The notes beneath the pieces were generated by a model. That model was not told the origin of the DNA and made no database searches. It saw only the letters and a program-made list of their open reading frames with translations. A program made the translations under genes and the position numbers. Positions 17,682 through 26,946 of a DNA stretch of 48,048 nucleotides are shown here, piece by piece. Origin of the DNA: JABMOW01 sp964409335. GTDB lineage: Bacteria; Fidelibacterota; Marinisomatia; SCGC-AAA003-L08; JACNLC01. The stretch is from the NCBI GenBank assembly GCA_964409335.1, contig CAYPCW010000016.1, forward strand, positions 1 through 48,048. The letters run 5' to 3'. Position 1 is the first letter of the stretch. Every line of letters starts with the position of its first letter.

Positions 17682-18827
17682 TTAGAAATACAGATTCAGC
17701 CGGACCCGCACCCAGGCATCTTGTACACCAAATTCAGTTAATTTATTTCCGGTAAAAGTAAAAGCAGATAGATCAATCGTGGTGTCCTTCAACGGAGAGC
17801 CTGCCAGTTGAAGAGAAACGATTTCACTTTTATCATCCAGGTTTCCGATCGTCCAACATCCGATACTCCACCATTGATTCAATGGATATTGCACCAGTAT
17901 CATAATATAATTTTTGGCTAATGCACGTATATTACCATCAAGATAATCGAACACCCGGCTAAATGCATAGTATTGACCAGTCGTGGCATCAGCGCCTGAA
18001 TCATTATGATATGCTTCTGCGAGGAAATAGACAGACTGATGCGTGGTATACTCCATACCCAGTGTCCACTCCCGCGTATTTGGATATTGTTCACCTTGAA
18101 AAACCAGATTGGTTTCCATCCAGACACCGGCTGTAAAAACCTCCCCAACTACAGAAAGTCCATAACCCACATCCCCGTTGTATAATTGGTCTGTAGTCAT
18201 ATCGCCTTTATAATGACGTTGATGAATCGAAGGTGTAATGTCAAAATGATGAATGTGTCCCGTAACTCCAAAATACGAGTTTATCATTTTCCCGTTATCT
18301 ATTGGCTGGATGATACTGTCTATTTCAAACCTTCCGGCGGAAATTAACCATCGTACTGCTGTGATACCCTGAATTTCGTATGTCGGATCAATATTATCTT
18401 TCGATGTAAAAATATCGGTGGGGTTCCACACATACCCTGCTCCCAATGAAACCGGTTGTCTGCCGATCACAAACTCACCCCATTCGGGGGTTCTCCAGAC
18501 CGCATATAAGTTGTCAAAGTACAATGTGTCATTGAAAGTAATCGCCGGAATATTTTCATTGGATGAAACAGGAAGAAAATCCGACAACACATAGGTTTGT
18601 CGCCCCCAATATTGCTTTGCCAGCAGAGAACAATTTGTTTCAATCTGAATATTAATCCTTTTGCCAAGGTCAAGTCGAATCTTCGTATATCCAAAATAAT
18701 GGTCACCAGGCGTATTGGATACATCCGTTTCGCATTCAAAATATCCGCGGGTATTCCATTGTCCATAGGTGAACGATACATTCATCATGAAAATGGATAA
18801 TGCCAATAAAGGCATTGTTTGTTTCAT
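17682..18827 (-). CDS. Outer-membrane beta-barrel protein
   Basis: Unrecognised by name. The 381 residues begin with a signal peptide (about 1-22, ending SFTYG). The rest consists of alternating polar/hydrophobic strands rich in Tyr, Trp and Gly, ending RVRLNLYF with a C-terminal phenylalanine, the usual signal for BAM-dependent barrel insertion. A segment FVIGRQPVSLGAGYVWNP resembles porin-like proteins of transporter operons. Its ATG overlaps the stop of the LolA-like gene by four bases, and the RND gene follows after 22 bases. It is probably the outer-membrane partner of that transporter. Confidence 0.72.
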   Translation of the reverse strand: MKQTMPLLALSIFMMNVSFTYGQWNTRGYFECETDVSNTPGDHYFGYTKIRLDLGKRINIQIETNCSLLAKQYWGRQTYVLSDFLPVSSNENIPAITFNDTLYFDNLYAVWRTPEWGEFVIGRQPVSLGAGYVWNPTDIFTSKDNIDPTYEIQGITAVRWLISAGRFEIDSIIQPIDNGKMINSYFGVTGHIHHFDITPSIHQRHYKGDMTTDQLYNGDVGYGLSVVGEVFTAGVWMETNLVFQGEQYPNTREWTLGMEYTTHQSVYFLAEAYHNDSGADATTGQYYAFSRVFDYLDGNIRALAKNYIMILVQYPLNQWWSIGCWTIGNLDDKSEIVSLQLAGSPLKDTTIDLSAFTFTGNKLTEFGVQDAWVRVRLNLYF

Positions 18828-19561
18828 TGTCTCATATACCTTTCCGTGAAAAAATCTTCTGGAAATGTGACGTGATAGGTTATAGAGATAATCTCCATCC
18901 GGGTTGTAGAATCTTCCAGATGATTCAGCATTGTCATTTTCATTGCAGTTGGGTATCCCTCAATATCACGGATATCTTCTATTTTCAGTGTCTTTTCGTG
19001 GACCATATTTTTATCAAAATATTTGATGATGGTGGGATAATAATCTGAATTTCGAACAAATAAGACCATTTTACCATAACCGGTAGATACCGCAGGCTTT
19101 GGAATGAGTGCCAGAACATACAGATCATCTAAATCATCCATCCGGGATACATTATACTCTGCCTTCCAAGTGTCACCGCCCGAAAAATCCTCATAAGCAA
19201 AATCGCTGCCCTCCACTTTTTGGTTTTTACTGCTGGTTGCTAATTTTCTGATCCTGCGGGTACGTTGAAAATATACCCAAATATCATCTGAGTGGTTTTT
19301 CAATAAAATTGCATTTCCTCTTACGATATTGGGTTGAGTATATCGAAGTAATACATTTTTACCTTTATTGCCGGAAAACATTTCGTACTCAAACTCCCGT
19401 TCATTCCCCCTACTAGTTGTGATGATCTGTCTGATCGTGGATTGTGCGTTCACAGGTGTCATGGCAAGCGTCATTGAATCAAGGATCGTACTTGCGGATA
19501 GCTCCTGGCTGAACCCAGTGGTAAGGAGAAGGAGCAATATTATAAGGATTATTGATTTTAT
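18824..19561 (-). CDS. Outer-membrane lipoprotein-sorting (LolA-like) protein
   Basis: Periplasmic protein with a LolA/LolB-like half-barrel fold, of the kind encoded beside MMPL transporters. Recognisable stretches are YEMFSGNKGKNVLLRYTQP, GNAILLKNHSDDIWVYF, RTRRIRKLATSSKNQKVEGSDFAYEDF and a late IEDIRDIEGYPTAMKM. The first standard start in frame is TTG 19537, which leaves only 11 residues before the mature chain. Reading upstream gives IKSIILIILLLLLTTGFSQ, a textbook signal peptide, starting at an ATA codon at 19561 just after the TetR stop. I extended the gene to that codon. Either initiation is non-canonical (AUA) or the TTG form uses a very short signal. Confidence 0.75.
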   Translation of the reverse strand: MKSIILIILLLLLTTGFSQELSASTILDSMTLAMTPVNAQSTIRQIITTSRGNEREFEYEMFSGNKGKNVLLRYTQPNIVRGNAILLKNHSDDIWVYFQRTRRIRKLATSSKNQKVEGSDFAYEDFSGGDTWKAEYNVSRMDDLDDLYVLALIPKPAVSTGYGKMVLFVRNSDYYPTIIKYFDKNMVHEKTLKIEDIRDIEGYPTAMKMTMLNHLEDSTTRMEIISITYHVTFPEDFFTERYMRQ

Positions 19562-19568
19562 GGTTATC

Positions 19569-20144
19569 TCATTTAATAAATGTGTTGATTATGAAATTTT
19601 TTATATCATCAATAGGATAAGCTTCATCGATAATCATATGGACCCCGATCCCATCGAGCAATGCAGCGAGAGTGCGGGCTTTATATTCCGGGTGACTGAT
19701 GCCTGCCGATTTAAATAATCCTGTCAATTTTGCAATTTGTTCAGAAAGGAACACCTTTGTCGGACCGGAATATAACTCATTAATCTTTGGCTGCATAATA
19801 ATTTGAAAGTAGAACTTCCAAAATTCGAAATTGGACTTATAATGCTCAAAGACGATCTCTATTTCGTTGATCAGCATTTCATGAGCGTTGGAATGATCAG
19901 TTATCGCCGGAAACATATTGTCAATCTGGGTAAATCCATTCTGAATAATAGTATCCAGTAATTCTTCTTTTGACTGAAAATAATTGTAGATCAGACCCTT
20001 GGATATGCCTGCTCCTTCAGCGATCCTGGCAATGCTGGTTGTATGATAACCATTTGTAGCAAAAAGGTTCGTTGCCGATGATATTATCATTTCCCGGCTT
20101 TTTGTTCGCATGGTTTCGAATTGGCGTTTGCTTCTGGGTGACAT
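19569..20144 (-). CDS. TetR-family transcriptional regulator
   Basis: Ligand-sensing repressor of 191 residues. The N-terminal helix-turn-helix is clear: about residues 17-60, with ATNLFATNGYHTTSIARIAE, AGISKGLIYNYFQSKEELL. The C-terminal domain is variable, as usual for ligand binding. It is the first gene of the operon that encodes the LolA-like protein, barrel, RND exporter and RsuA, and an 18-base palindrome lies 19 bases upstream of its start. Autorepression and control of the exporter operon by a substrate-like ligand is the likely scheme. Confidence 0.9.
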   Translation of the reverse strand: MSPRSKRQFETMRTKSREMIISSATNLFATNGYHTTSIARIAEGAGISKGLIYNYFQSKEELLDTIIQNGFTQIDNMFPAITDHSNAHEMLINEIEIVFEHYKSNFEFWKFYFQIIMQPKINELYSGPTKVFLSEQIAKLTGLFKSAGISHPEYKARTLAALLDGIGVHMIIDEAYPIDDIKNFIINTFIK

Positions 20145-20162
20145 TTTAGTTTATTTTATTTT

Positions 20163-20180
20163 TGACTGAATAGTCATTCA
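20163..20180. promoter_or_regulatory. Palindromic operator, probable TetR binding site
   Basis: TGACTGAATAGTCATTCA reads TGAnTGAnTAnTCAnTCA on both strands, a dyad symmetric at every position except the n's. It lies 19 bases upstream of the TetR start codon, where it would overlap the promoter of the leftward export operon. It is also about 127 bases upstream of the YfhO-like gene. Confidence 0.6.
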
Positions 20181-20306
20181 TAATTTATTTTCTCTGACAG
20201 CTAAATAAAAGATTTTTATTCAATCCTCCGTACAATTAAATTTTTCAAGTATTAAATTCAAGAATATCAATAAATCATACTACACAAGCAACCTTTACTA
20301 TTTCTT

Positions 20307-22757
20307 TTGGGAAAAAATTTGAAGAAAAAAATACCAGATCTTATAGATCGGTTTGAATCTTGTGTATCGGTTCCGATCATGAGTTATATTGAAGAACGGA
20401 AACTATTTATTCTTATTACATCCATTATCACCATCGGCCTCATCGTTTACTGGGATTTTTTTACATTTCAATCTTTCTACTTTTTTAAGGATATAGGAAG
20501 CGATACTCTCAATGCGTCTTATCCCCGATTCGTTCATACCTCAAATTATTTAAGGGAATGGGGATTCCCGGCATGGTCATTTCAAATGGGAATGGGGCAG
20601 AATTTTCTTCCATTTTCGCTGGGAGACCCGTTTAACTGGATTATTTATTTGCTGGGGGAGCAATTCATTCTTCCAATGGTTTTTTATGTCGAATTTTCGA
20701 AAATACTTCTATCCGGTATTTTATTTTACCTTTACATGAAGGAGTTGAATCTTCATCCGACTGCCGCGATCATTGGAGGAATCTATTTTGCGTACTGTTC
20801 CTATCTGGTGGTTGGCGGTTCCTGGTTCCAGACATCCACAGAAACTGTCTGTGCCGCAATTCTGCTGCTTGCACTGGAACTCTACTATAAGCGAAACAAC
20901 TGGTTTCTTATTCCGGTTGCATTTATGATGATCGCAATCTATCTTACATTTTGGTTATATTTTTATACACTTTTTACCGGTGCATACATCACGATACGTA
21001 TTTTAGTTGCCCAAAAGATCCATATCCGTAATGCCTCGATTACCTATTTAAAACACGCCGCATTTGCAGCATTGGGTGTACTGATGGGATCGATATTGTT
21101 TTTCCCCAATATTCTTCAGTACCTGGAAAGCCCCAGAGTCGGCGGCGATGCATCGTATGTCGGTAAACTATCCGGTAACCCCATTTTTCAACTGGCAGAT
21201 ATTCCGTTGAGTTTAACCACTGTTTTTCGATTTTTCTCCAATGATCTCCAGGGGACCGGATCCGGGTTTTATGGATGGTACAATTACTTTGAAGCGCCCA
21301 TGCTTTTCTGCGGTCTGTTAAGTTTGTTGTTATTTTCTCAAATTTTTAAATTGATACCAAAATATAAATCACTCATCATCGGAGCACTCGTACTGTTCGG
21401 AATTGTACCTTTAGTCTTCCCTTATTTTCGTCATTTGATTTGGGTATTTACCGGGGATTATTTCAGAACGTACTCCTTCTTTTTAACAGTGATTATATTA
21501 ATCTCATCAATGATTATACTTTCAACGGTTATTAAGAACGGGACACCAAACAGACGCCATTTATTTTTCAATTTAATTGTATTTCTAATGATACTATTTC
21601 TCCCCCAATTTTTTAAAATCAGGATGGAATCTGATGTACTATGGTGCATTAGAATGATATTGGTTTTACAGTTTGTAATTTTGATGTTATTCACATCGCC
21701 TGTTCTCAGGAATTCCGGAAAATTCTTTATTTTACTGACGGCAATCATTGAAACGATTCTTTTCACCGGGTTTTCAATATCAGGCAGGGCGCCACTGACT
21801 CATAGGGATATTTTGAACCGTAATTTTTATAATGACGAAACCGTTGATGCGGTTCAGTACCTTCAGGATGCAGATCACTCCTTTTACCGAATTGAGAAAA
21901 ATTACTCCTCATCTCCGGCAATCCATGGGAGCATTAATGATGGTTTGGCACAGCATTATTTGGGTACTTCGTCGTATGATTCTTTTAACCAGATCTATTA
22001 TGTGCGCTTTTTAGAGGATGTTAACATTATACACCGTGGGAATGAGATCGAAACCAGGTGGGCGCTCGGACTGAGGGAGCACCCATTACTTCAATCTCTG
22101 TTGGGTGTGAAATATTTTTTAACAACGGGGGATACTGATTTTCTGGAATCTCATGGATATACGCTTACCGGGAGAGTGGACAGTCTGAAAATTTTGTTCA
22201 ATAATTACTACCTGCCCTTAGGATTCACCTTCGACAAGTTTATTACCCATGATGAATTTCAGAAATTAAAAGGTCCGATGACCGATGCATTGCTGCTCGA
22301 AACTGCCGTGCTGGAAACAGACGCTGACATGGAATTATATCCCGAACTTCAAAAATATCAAATGCCCGGCATATCGGCTTCTACTACTTATACCAGTGGG
22401 GATTACCAAAACGATATTTCGCTTCTGCGAAAGGATACACTCAATATAGAGAGTTTTAATCCGAATCACATTGTCGGAAGGATCAGCACCAACCGGACGA
22501 AAATTTTATTTTTTTCAGTTCCATTTGACGAAGGTTGGAACGCAAGGGTTGATGAAATAAATGCAAAACTCTACATTGTTGATACAGGGTTTATGGGTTT
22601 GATTCTACCGGCGGGCGACCATAAGGTCGAGTTATTATTTGAACCTCGATTTTTTAAAGCAGGGTATACACTTTCAGGGATCAGTATACTCATATATATC
22701 TCTTTATTATTCATCCATTTAAAAAAGCAGAAGCGCCATCCTGCCCGTAGTACATAA
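20307..22757 (+). CDS. YfhO-like multi-membrane GT-C-type protein (copy 1)
   Basis: Large integral membrane protein of 816 residues, with about 11-13 hydrophobic segments in the first 500 residues and a C-terminal soluble part. It resembles the YfhO family, whose members are thought to transfer sugars from polyprenyl-phosphate donors at the outer face of the membrane. The first loop has an acidic motif, FKDIGSDTLNASYP (about residues 57-70), and GMGQNFLPFSLGDPFNWI follows. The C terminus (VPFDEGWNARVDEINA...FMGLILPAGDHKVELLFEP) is the typical YfhO ending. The start is TTG 20307; TTG 20319 is possible. A paralogue lies at 42118. Confidence 0.7.
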   Translation: MGKNLKKKIPDLIDRFESCVSVPIMSYIEERKLFILITSIITIGLIVYWDFFTFQSFYFFKDIGSDTLNASYPRFVHTSNYLREWGFPAWSFQMGMGQNFLPFSLGDPFNWIIYLLGEQFILPMVFYVEFSKILLSGILFYLYMKELNLHPTAAIIGGIYFAYCSYLVVGGSWFQTSTETVCAAILLLALELYYKRNNWFLIPVAFMMIAIYLTFWLYFYTLFTGAYITIRILVAQKIHIRNASITYLKHAAFAALGVLMGSILFFPNILQYLESPRVGGDASYVGKLSGNPIFQLADIPLSLTTVFRFFSNDLQGTGSGFYGWYNYFEAPMLFCGLLSLLLFSQIFKLIPKYKSLIIGALVLFGIVPLVFPYFRHLIWVFTGDYFRTYSFFLTVIILISSMIILSTVIKNGTPNRRHLFFNLIVFLMILFLPQFFKIRMESDVLWCIRMILVLQFVILMLFTSPVLRNSGKFFILLTAIIETILFTGFSISGRAPLTHRDILNRNFYNDETVDAVQYLQDADHSFYRIEKNYSSSPAIHGSINDGLAQHYLGTSSYDSFNQIYYVRFLEDVNIIHRGNEIETRWALGLREHPLLQSLLGVKYFLTTGDTDFLESHGYTLTGRVDSLKILFNNYYLPLGFTFDKFITHDEFQKLKGPMTDALLLETAVLETDADMELYPELQKYQMPGISASTTYTSGDYQNDISLLRKDTLNIESFNPNHIVGRISTNRTKILFFSVPFDEGWNARVDEINAKLYIVDTGFMGLILPAGDHKVELLFEPRFFKAGYTLSGISILIYISLLFIHLKKQKRHPARST

Positions 22758-22893
22758 ATCTTTTTTCTCCCGAATTAATCCAATTGTCTTCGGCATTATG
22801 ATTATTAAATTATTCAGATTATTCATGTTAAAATTTTAGAATTAGAACTTAAAACTACGCTGATCACTATCAAGTTTGAAGAAGGTATATAGA

Positions 22894-24417
22894 ATGACAA
22901 CGCCACATGACAAGATTATATCTATCCGGGATTTGGCTTTTATGGTACCGGAAATAAAAAAAAAACAGAGGGTCGTTCATTGCCATGGTGTGTTCGATTT
23001 AATACATGTGGGTCATATTAAATATTTACGTCAGGCAAAACAAATGGGGGATATCTTGATTGTTACCATTACTCCGGACAGATTTATTAAAAAGGGGCCG
23101 GGACGACCTGCGTTTACTTCTGATCTGCGTGCGGATGTTTTATCCGCACTTGATGTCGTAGATTATGTGGCGATCAATGACTGGCCAACGGCTGTCGAGG
23201 CAATCAACCTACTCAAACCAGACTATTATGTCAAAGGACCTGACTACCGGGATAATGAACTGGATATAACCGGGGCAATTAAGTTGGAACGGGAGGCAGT
23301 TGAATCGGTAGGTGGTGAAATCCGGTATACCGACGATGTCACTTTTAGTTCTACCTCACTCATCAATCAGTATTTTCGCAGATTAACACCTATACAACAG
23401 GATTATTTAGAAACGTTAAAGCAAAAATATTCAACAAAAGATATTTTAAGCATGATTGACAGTTTACAAAATATCACTGTGACTCTCATTGGCGAAGCCA
23501 TCATTGACGAATATATTTTCTGTAATACGGTCGGTAAATCCGGTAAAGAACCCATGCTGGTCACTCAAAGATTATATTCTGAAAAATATGCAGGCGGAAT
23601 AATTGCAGTTGCAAATCATTTGTCCGAATTTTGTAAATCAATCCAGGTGATCACTTATTTTGGTGACCGGGACTCCCATCAGGGATTTATTAGTGACCAT
23701 ATTAGTGAAAATGTAAAGATTGACCCTGTAATAAAGGCGAATTCACCTACAATTTTAAAAACACGATTTATAGACAGCTATACCCGTGCAAAGACACTGG
23801 GTGTTTACGATATTAATGACGAATTGTTAAATCAGGATGAAGAAGCATTGATACTTGAAAAATTAGATCAAATCCCTTTGGATACTGGTTTGGTACTCGT
23901 CACAGACTATGGTCACGGATTAGTCACGCCAAAAATCGTTGAAGCTCTGGAAAAACGATCTAAGTTTTTAGCGGTGAATACACAATTGAATGCATTCAAT
24001 GTGGGATATCATACAATATCAAAATATGGATCTGCAAATTACATTTGCATACACGAAGGAGAAATCCGGCATGACTACCGGAATCGGACAGATTCTGTAG
24101 AAGAATTGATCACCGATTTACAACACAAAATCAAAACCGATAATATCTTGATTACCAGAGGAAAATCCGGTTCGATAGCTCTTAGTAAGGGGCAATTTAC
24201 GTCCTGCCCTGCCTACACAACTGAAATTGTTGACAGGGTTGGCGCGGGTGATGCCCTGTTGTCCATAACATCCCTTTGTTTTTATGCTGGACTACCCCCG
24301 GATGTCACCGTTTTTATTGGAAATCTCGCTGCTGCTCAAAAAATTGCAACCATGGGCAATAAACAGAAATTAAGCAAGGTTTCACTTATGAAAAGCATTG
24401 AGTCTTTGTTAAAATGA
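22894..24417 (+). CDS. Bifunctional nucleotidyltransferase-PfkB kinase (reversed HldE-like)
   Basis: Two domains in 507 residues. The N-terminal cytidylyltransferase-fold domain (about 25-150) has HCHGVFDLIHVGHIKYL with the HxGH-type motif, as in the nucleotidyltransferase half of HldE. The C-terminal PfkB/ribokinase domain (about 185-505) has AGGIIAVANHL and the catalytic DRVGAGDALLS. HldE has the order kinase then transferase, so the order is reversed here. Expected activities are phosphorylation of a sugar phosphate (heptose-7-phosphate in HldE) and activation to an NDP-sugar. I start at ATG 22894, eight bases after GAAGG; TTG 22876 is in frame. It overlaps the GmhA-like gene (ATGA), which supports a heptose-type pathway. 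Confidence 0.85.
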   Translation: MTTPHDKIISIRDLAFMVPEIKKKQRVVHCHGVFDLIHVGHIKYLRQAKQMGDILIVTITPDRFIKKGPGRPAFTSDLRADVLSALDVVDYVAINDWPTAVEAINLLKPDYYVKGPDYRDNELDITGAIKLEREAVESVGGEIRYTDDVTFSSTSLINQYFRRLTPIQQDYLETLKQKYSTKDILSMIDSLQNITVTLIGEAIIDEYIFCNTVGKSGKEPMLVTQRLYSEKYAGGIIAVANHLSEFCKSIQVITYFGDRDSHQGFISDHISENVKIDPVIKANSPTILKTRFIDSYTRAKTLGVYDINDELLNQDEEALILEKLDQIPLDTGLVLVTDYGHGLVTPKIVEALEKRSKFLAVNTQLNAFNVGYHTISKYGSANYICIHEGEIRHDYRNRTDSVEELITDLQHKIKTDNILITRGKSGSIALSKGQFTSCPAYTTEIVDRVGAGDALLSITSLCFYAGLPPDVTVFIGNLAAAQKIATMGNKQKLSKVSLMKSIESLLK

Positions 24418-24992
24418 CAAATATTAAGAATTCTGCTTTCCTGAATTCATTTTTTAAGGATACATCCAAACATCTCAAAACAAATCAGGTGCTTATTCGT
24501 GATCTCGTAAAATTAGCTGATGTATTATTGGCGTGTTCCGCAACTCATAACAAAGCGATAATTGCCGGAAATGGTGCAAGCGCTTCCATCTCCAGCCATG
24601 TCAGTATCGACCTTACGAAGGGGGCGGAAATAAAATGTATTAATTTTAATGAACCCAACCTGATCACCTGTTTTGCCAATGATTATGGATACGAACATTG
24701 GGTTGAAAAAGGCATCCTTGCTTATGGTGACCCCGGGGATGTATTTATTGCAATTTCGTCCAGTGGTCAGTCAAAAAATATATTAAATGGATGCCACGCA
24801 GCCCGAAAATCAAACTTTCGATCCGTGGTCACACTCTCTGGTTTTAGTGAATCGAATCCACTCCGAAGGCTTGGAGATTTAAATTTTTGGGTGGACAGCA
24901 GTATTTACAATGTTGTTGAAAACATTCACCAAATTTGGCTGTTATCTGTTGTCGAACTGATCATTCATAATCGAAAAACGGAGTCTGAATGA
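24414..24992 (+). CDS. GmhA-like SIS-domain phosphosugar isomerase
   Basis: GmhA converts sedoheptulose-7-phosphate to D-glycero-D-manno-heptose-7-phosphate; this 192-residue protein is the same size. The SIS pattern is visible: AGNGASASISSHVSIDLTKG (about 50-69), a loop like FANDYGYEHWVEKG, ISSSGQSKNILNGCHAARK (about 117-135) and the late ENIHQIWLLSVVELI, whose His corresponds to the GmhA catalytic histidine. The first glycine-rich motif is GNGASA rather than GNGGSA. It is coupled by four-base ATGA overlaps to the kinase-transferase upstream and the SDR downstream. The exact substrate is inferred. Confidence 0.83.
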   Translation: MTNIKNSAFLNSFFKDTSKHLKTNQVLIRDLVKLADVLLACSATHNKAIIAGNGASASISSHVSIDLTKGAEIKCINFNEPNLITCFANDYGYEHWVEKGILAYGDPGDVFIAISSSGQSKNILNGCHAARKSNFRSVVTLSGFSESNPLRRLGDLNFWVDSSIYNVVENIHQIWLLSVVELIIHNRKTESE

Positions 24993-25975
24993 GCCGGTTT
25001 GCTGTTATTGGCTCTAATTCCTTTTCCGGGTCTCACTTTGTTAATTTTTGTATTAAGCAGGGGCATGAGGTCATTGGGTTAAGTCGTTCCAGTGAGGCTT
25101 CCCCTATCTTCCTGCCCTATCGTTGGAAGAATCAGATTACGTTTAATTTTTACAAGTTGGACCTGAATTCTGATCTGTCTCAAATTATGAATATTCTGGA
25201 TTCGTTTAAGCCGCAATTCGTTGTGAATTTTGCGGCACAAAGCATGGTTGGCGAAAGCTGGGCTCACCCTGAACACTGGTTCATGACTAACACGGTGTCT
25301 ACCATAAAATTTCATGACCAGTTAAGGCAACGTGATTATCTTGAAAAATATATTCATATTTCGACACCTGAGGTGTATGGGAACTGTTCCGGTTACATAT
25401 CTGAAAATTATGATTATCATCCCAGTACGCCCTATGCTGTTTCGAGAGCTGCGGCGGATATGAGTCTACATGCTTTTTTTAAAACATATAATTTTCCGGT
25501 AATAATGACCCGGTCCGCGAATGTATATGGCCCCGGTCAGCAACTGTATCGTATTATTCCGAGATCAATTTTATTTTTCATAAGGGGACAAAAACTCCAA
25601 CTACACGGAGGTGGACAATCTGTGCGGTCATTTATACACGTAGTGGACGTCTGTCGGGGTACGTTACAAGCCGCTCTGACAGGAAACCCGGGAGACATAT
25701 TCCATTTTTCTACTGATGAAACGATATCCATTCGGGATTTAGTGAAATTGATTGCCGTCAAAATGGGAATTTCATTTGAGCACGAAGTACAGATTGCCAA
25801 TGAACGACAGGGAAAAGATAATGCTTATCTTTTAAATTGCGAGTATGCAAAACAACAATTAAACTGGACGCCGGAAATCGATCTTAATTCCGGGTTAAAT
25901 AAAACCATCACCTGGGTAAAATCCAATTTAGATCTATTGATTACTGAAAAACAGGATTATGTTCATAAACGCTAG
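24989..25975 (+). CDS. Extended SDR, NDP-sugar 4,6-dehydratase-like (YxxxR)
   Basis: NAD-dependent nucleotide-sugar enzyme of 328 residues. The Rossmann motif reads GSNSFSGSH (residues 8-16). The active-site segment is STPEVYG (125-131), where dehydratases have T-D/S-E-YG, and YAVSRAAADMSL (149-160) stands at the usual YxxxK position. The catalytic lysine is replaced by Arg153 (codon AGA). SANVYGPGQQ and the substrate-binding RSFIHVVDVC follow. It resembles dTDP-glucose or GDP-mannose 4,6-dehydratases; the neighbours suggest an NDP-heptose as substrate. It overlaps the isomerase gene (ATGA). Confidence 0.82.
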   Translation: MSRFAVIGSNSFSGSHFVNFCIKQGHEVIGLSRSSEASPIFLPYRWKNQITFNFYKLDLNSDLSQIMNILDSFKPQFVVNFAAQSMVGESWAHPEHWFMTNTVSTIKFHDQLRQRDYLEKYIHISTPEVYGNCSGYISENYDYHPSTPYAVSRAAADMSLHAFFKTYNFPVIMTRSANVYGPGQQLYRIIPRSILFFIRGQKLQLHGGGQSVRSFIHVVDVCRGTLQAALTGNPGDIFHFSTDETISIRDLVKLIAVKMGISFEHEVQIANERQGKDNAYLLNCEYAKQQLNWTPEIDLNSGLNKTITWVKSNLDLLITEKQDYVHKR

Positions 25976-25987
25976 AAAGGTCGGCTA

Positions 25988-26941
25988 ATGCATATTTTGG
26001 TTACCGGGGGATGTGGATACGTGGGAACGTTACTTGTACAATCCCTTCTCGAAAAAGCGAATAGCGTCACCGTCGTGGATACGATGTGGTTTGGAAATTT
26101 TCTGAATGAGCATGCTCACCTGACCCTGATTAAAGAAGATGTTCGAAATGTCGGCGAAATTCCAATGGAGGGTGTAGATTGTGTTATCCATCTGGCTAAT
26201 ATTGCAAACGATCCATCAGGTGATCTGGATTCAAAATTAACCTGGGAGGTGAATGTTCTGGCAACTAAATTGCTGGTTGAGCAGGCAATCGCTTCAGGGG
26301 TTACTCAGTTTATTTATGCAAGTTCCGGGAGCGTATATGGTGTTAAAATGGAAGAAAATGTAACAGAAGAACTCTCCCTCGTTCCCCTGACAGATTATAA
26401 TAAAACCAAAATGATTAGTGAGCGGGTGTTAATGAGTTATCGGGATGACATTATCGTGCAGTGTATCCGGCCTGCAACCGTGTGTGGATATTCTCCCAGA
26501 ATGCGCCTTGACCTTTCTGTAAATATGTTAACCATGCAGGCGTTGACACAACATAAGATCACGGTTTTTGGCGGAGATCAAACCAGGCCAAATATACATA
26601 TTAATGATCTTGTTCGCGTATACCACCATTTTCTGAGAGTGGGACAAGATCATACCGGGATTTATAACGCGGGATTTGAGAATTTTTCTATTTTACAAAT
26701 TGCGCATCAAATATCTGATAGAATTCCCTCAGAAATCGTAGTCACTGAATCCAACGATCCCCGGTCTTACCGACTGAATTCCGACAAACTCAAGGCTACC
26801 GGATTCCTTCCATTATTCACAGTCGCTGACGGAATCTCGGATGTTATCAGTACCTATAATCGAGGTATCCTCAAAAATGAAGATAAATACTATAATCTCA
26901 AAATGATGAAATCAGTTGTTACTAACCAGATGCAAAGGTGA
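25988..26941 (+). CDS. Extended SDR, NDP-sugar epimerase-like
   Basis: NAD-dependent epimerase/dehydratase family, 317 residues. It has the dinucleotide motif TGGCGYVG (6-13), a catalytic SSGSVYG segment (about 111-117) and YNKTK (about 138-142) at the YxxxK position, with RPATVCGYSPRMR afterwards. UDP-glucose 4-epimerase-like proteins and 4-ketosugar reductases share this pattern, so it could epimerise or reduce the product of the previous SDR. The ATG follows AAAGG by eight bases. The next gene starts at or just after its stop. Confidence 0.82.
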   Translation: MHILVTGGCGYVGTLLVQSLLEKANSVTVVDTMWFGNFLNEHAHLTLIKEDVRNVGEIPMEGVDCVIHLANIANDPSGDLDSKLTWEVNVLATKLLVEQAIASGVTQFIYASSGSVYGVKMEENVTEELSLVPLTDYNKTKMISERVLMSYRDDIIVQCIRPATVCGYSPRMRLDLSVNMLTMQALTQHKITVFGGDQTRPNIHINDLVRVYHHFLRVGQDHTGIYNAGFENFSILQIAHQISDRIPSEIVVTESNDPRSYRLNSDKLKATGFLPLFTVADGISDVISTYNRGILKNEDKYYNLKMMKSVVTNQMQR

Positions 26942-26946
26942 TTTAC

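Noticed and set aside
20307..20760. JUMPstart/ops element before the polysaccharide genes
   Set aside because: The expected GGCGGTAG core was not found upstream of the first gene of the locus.
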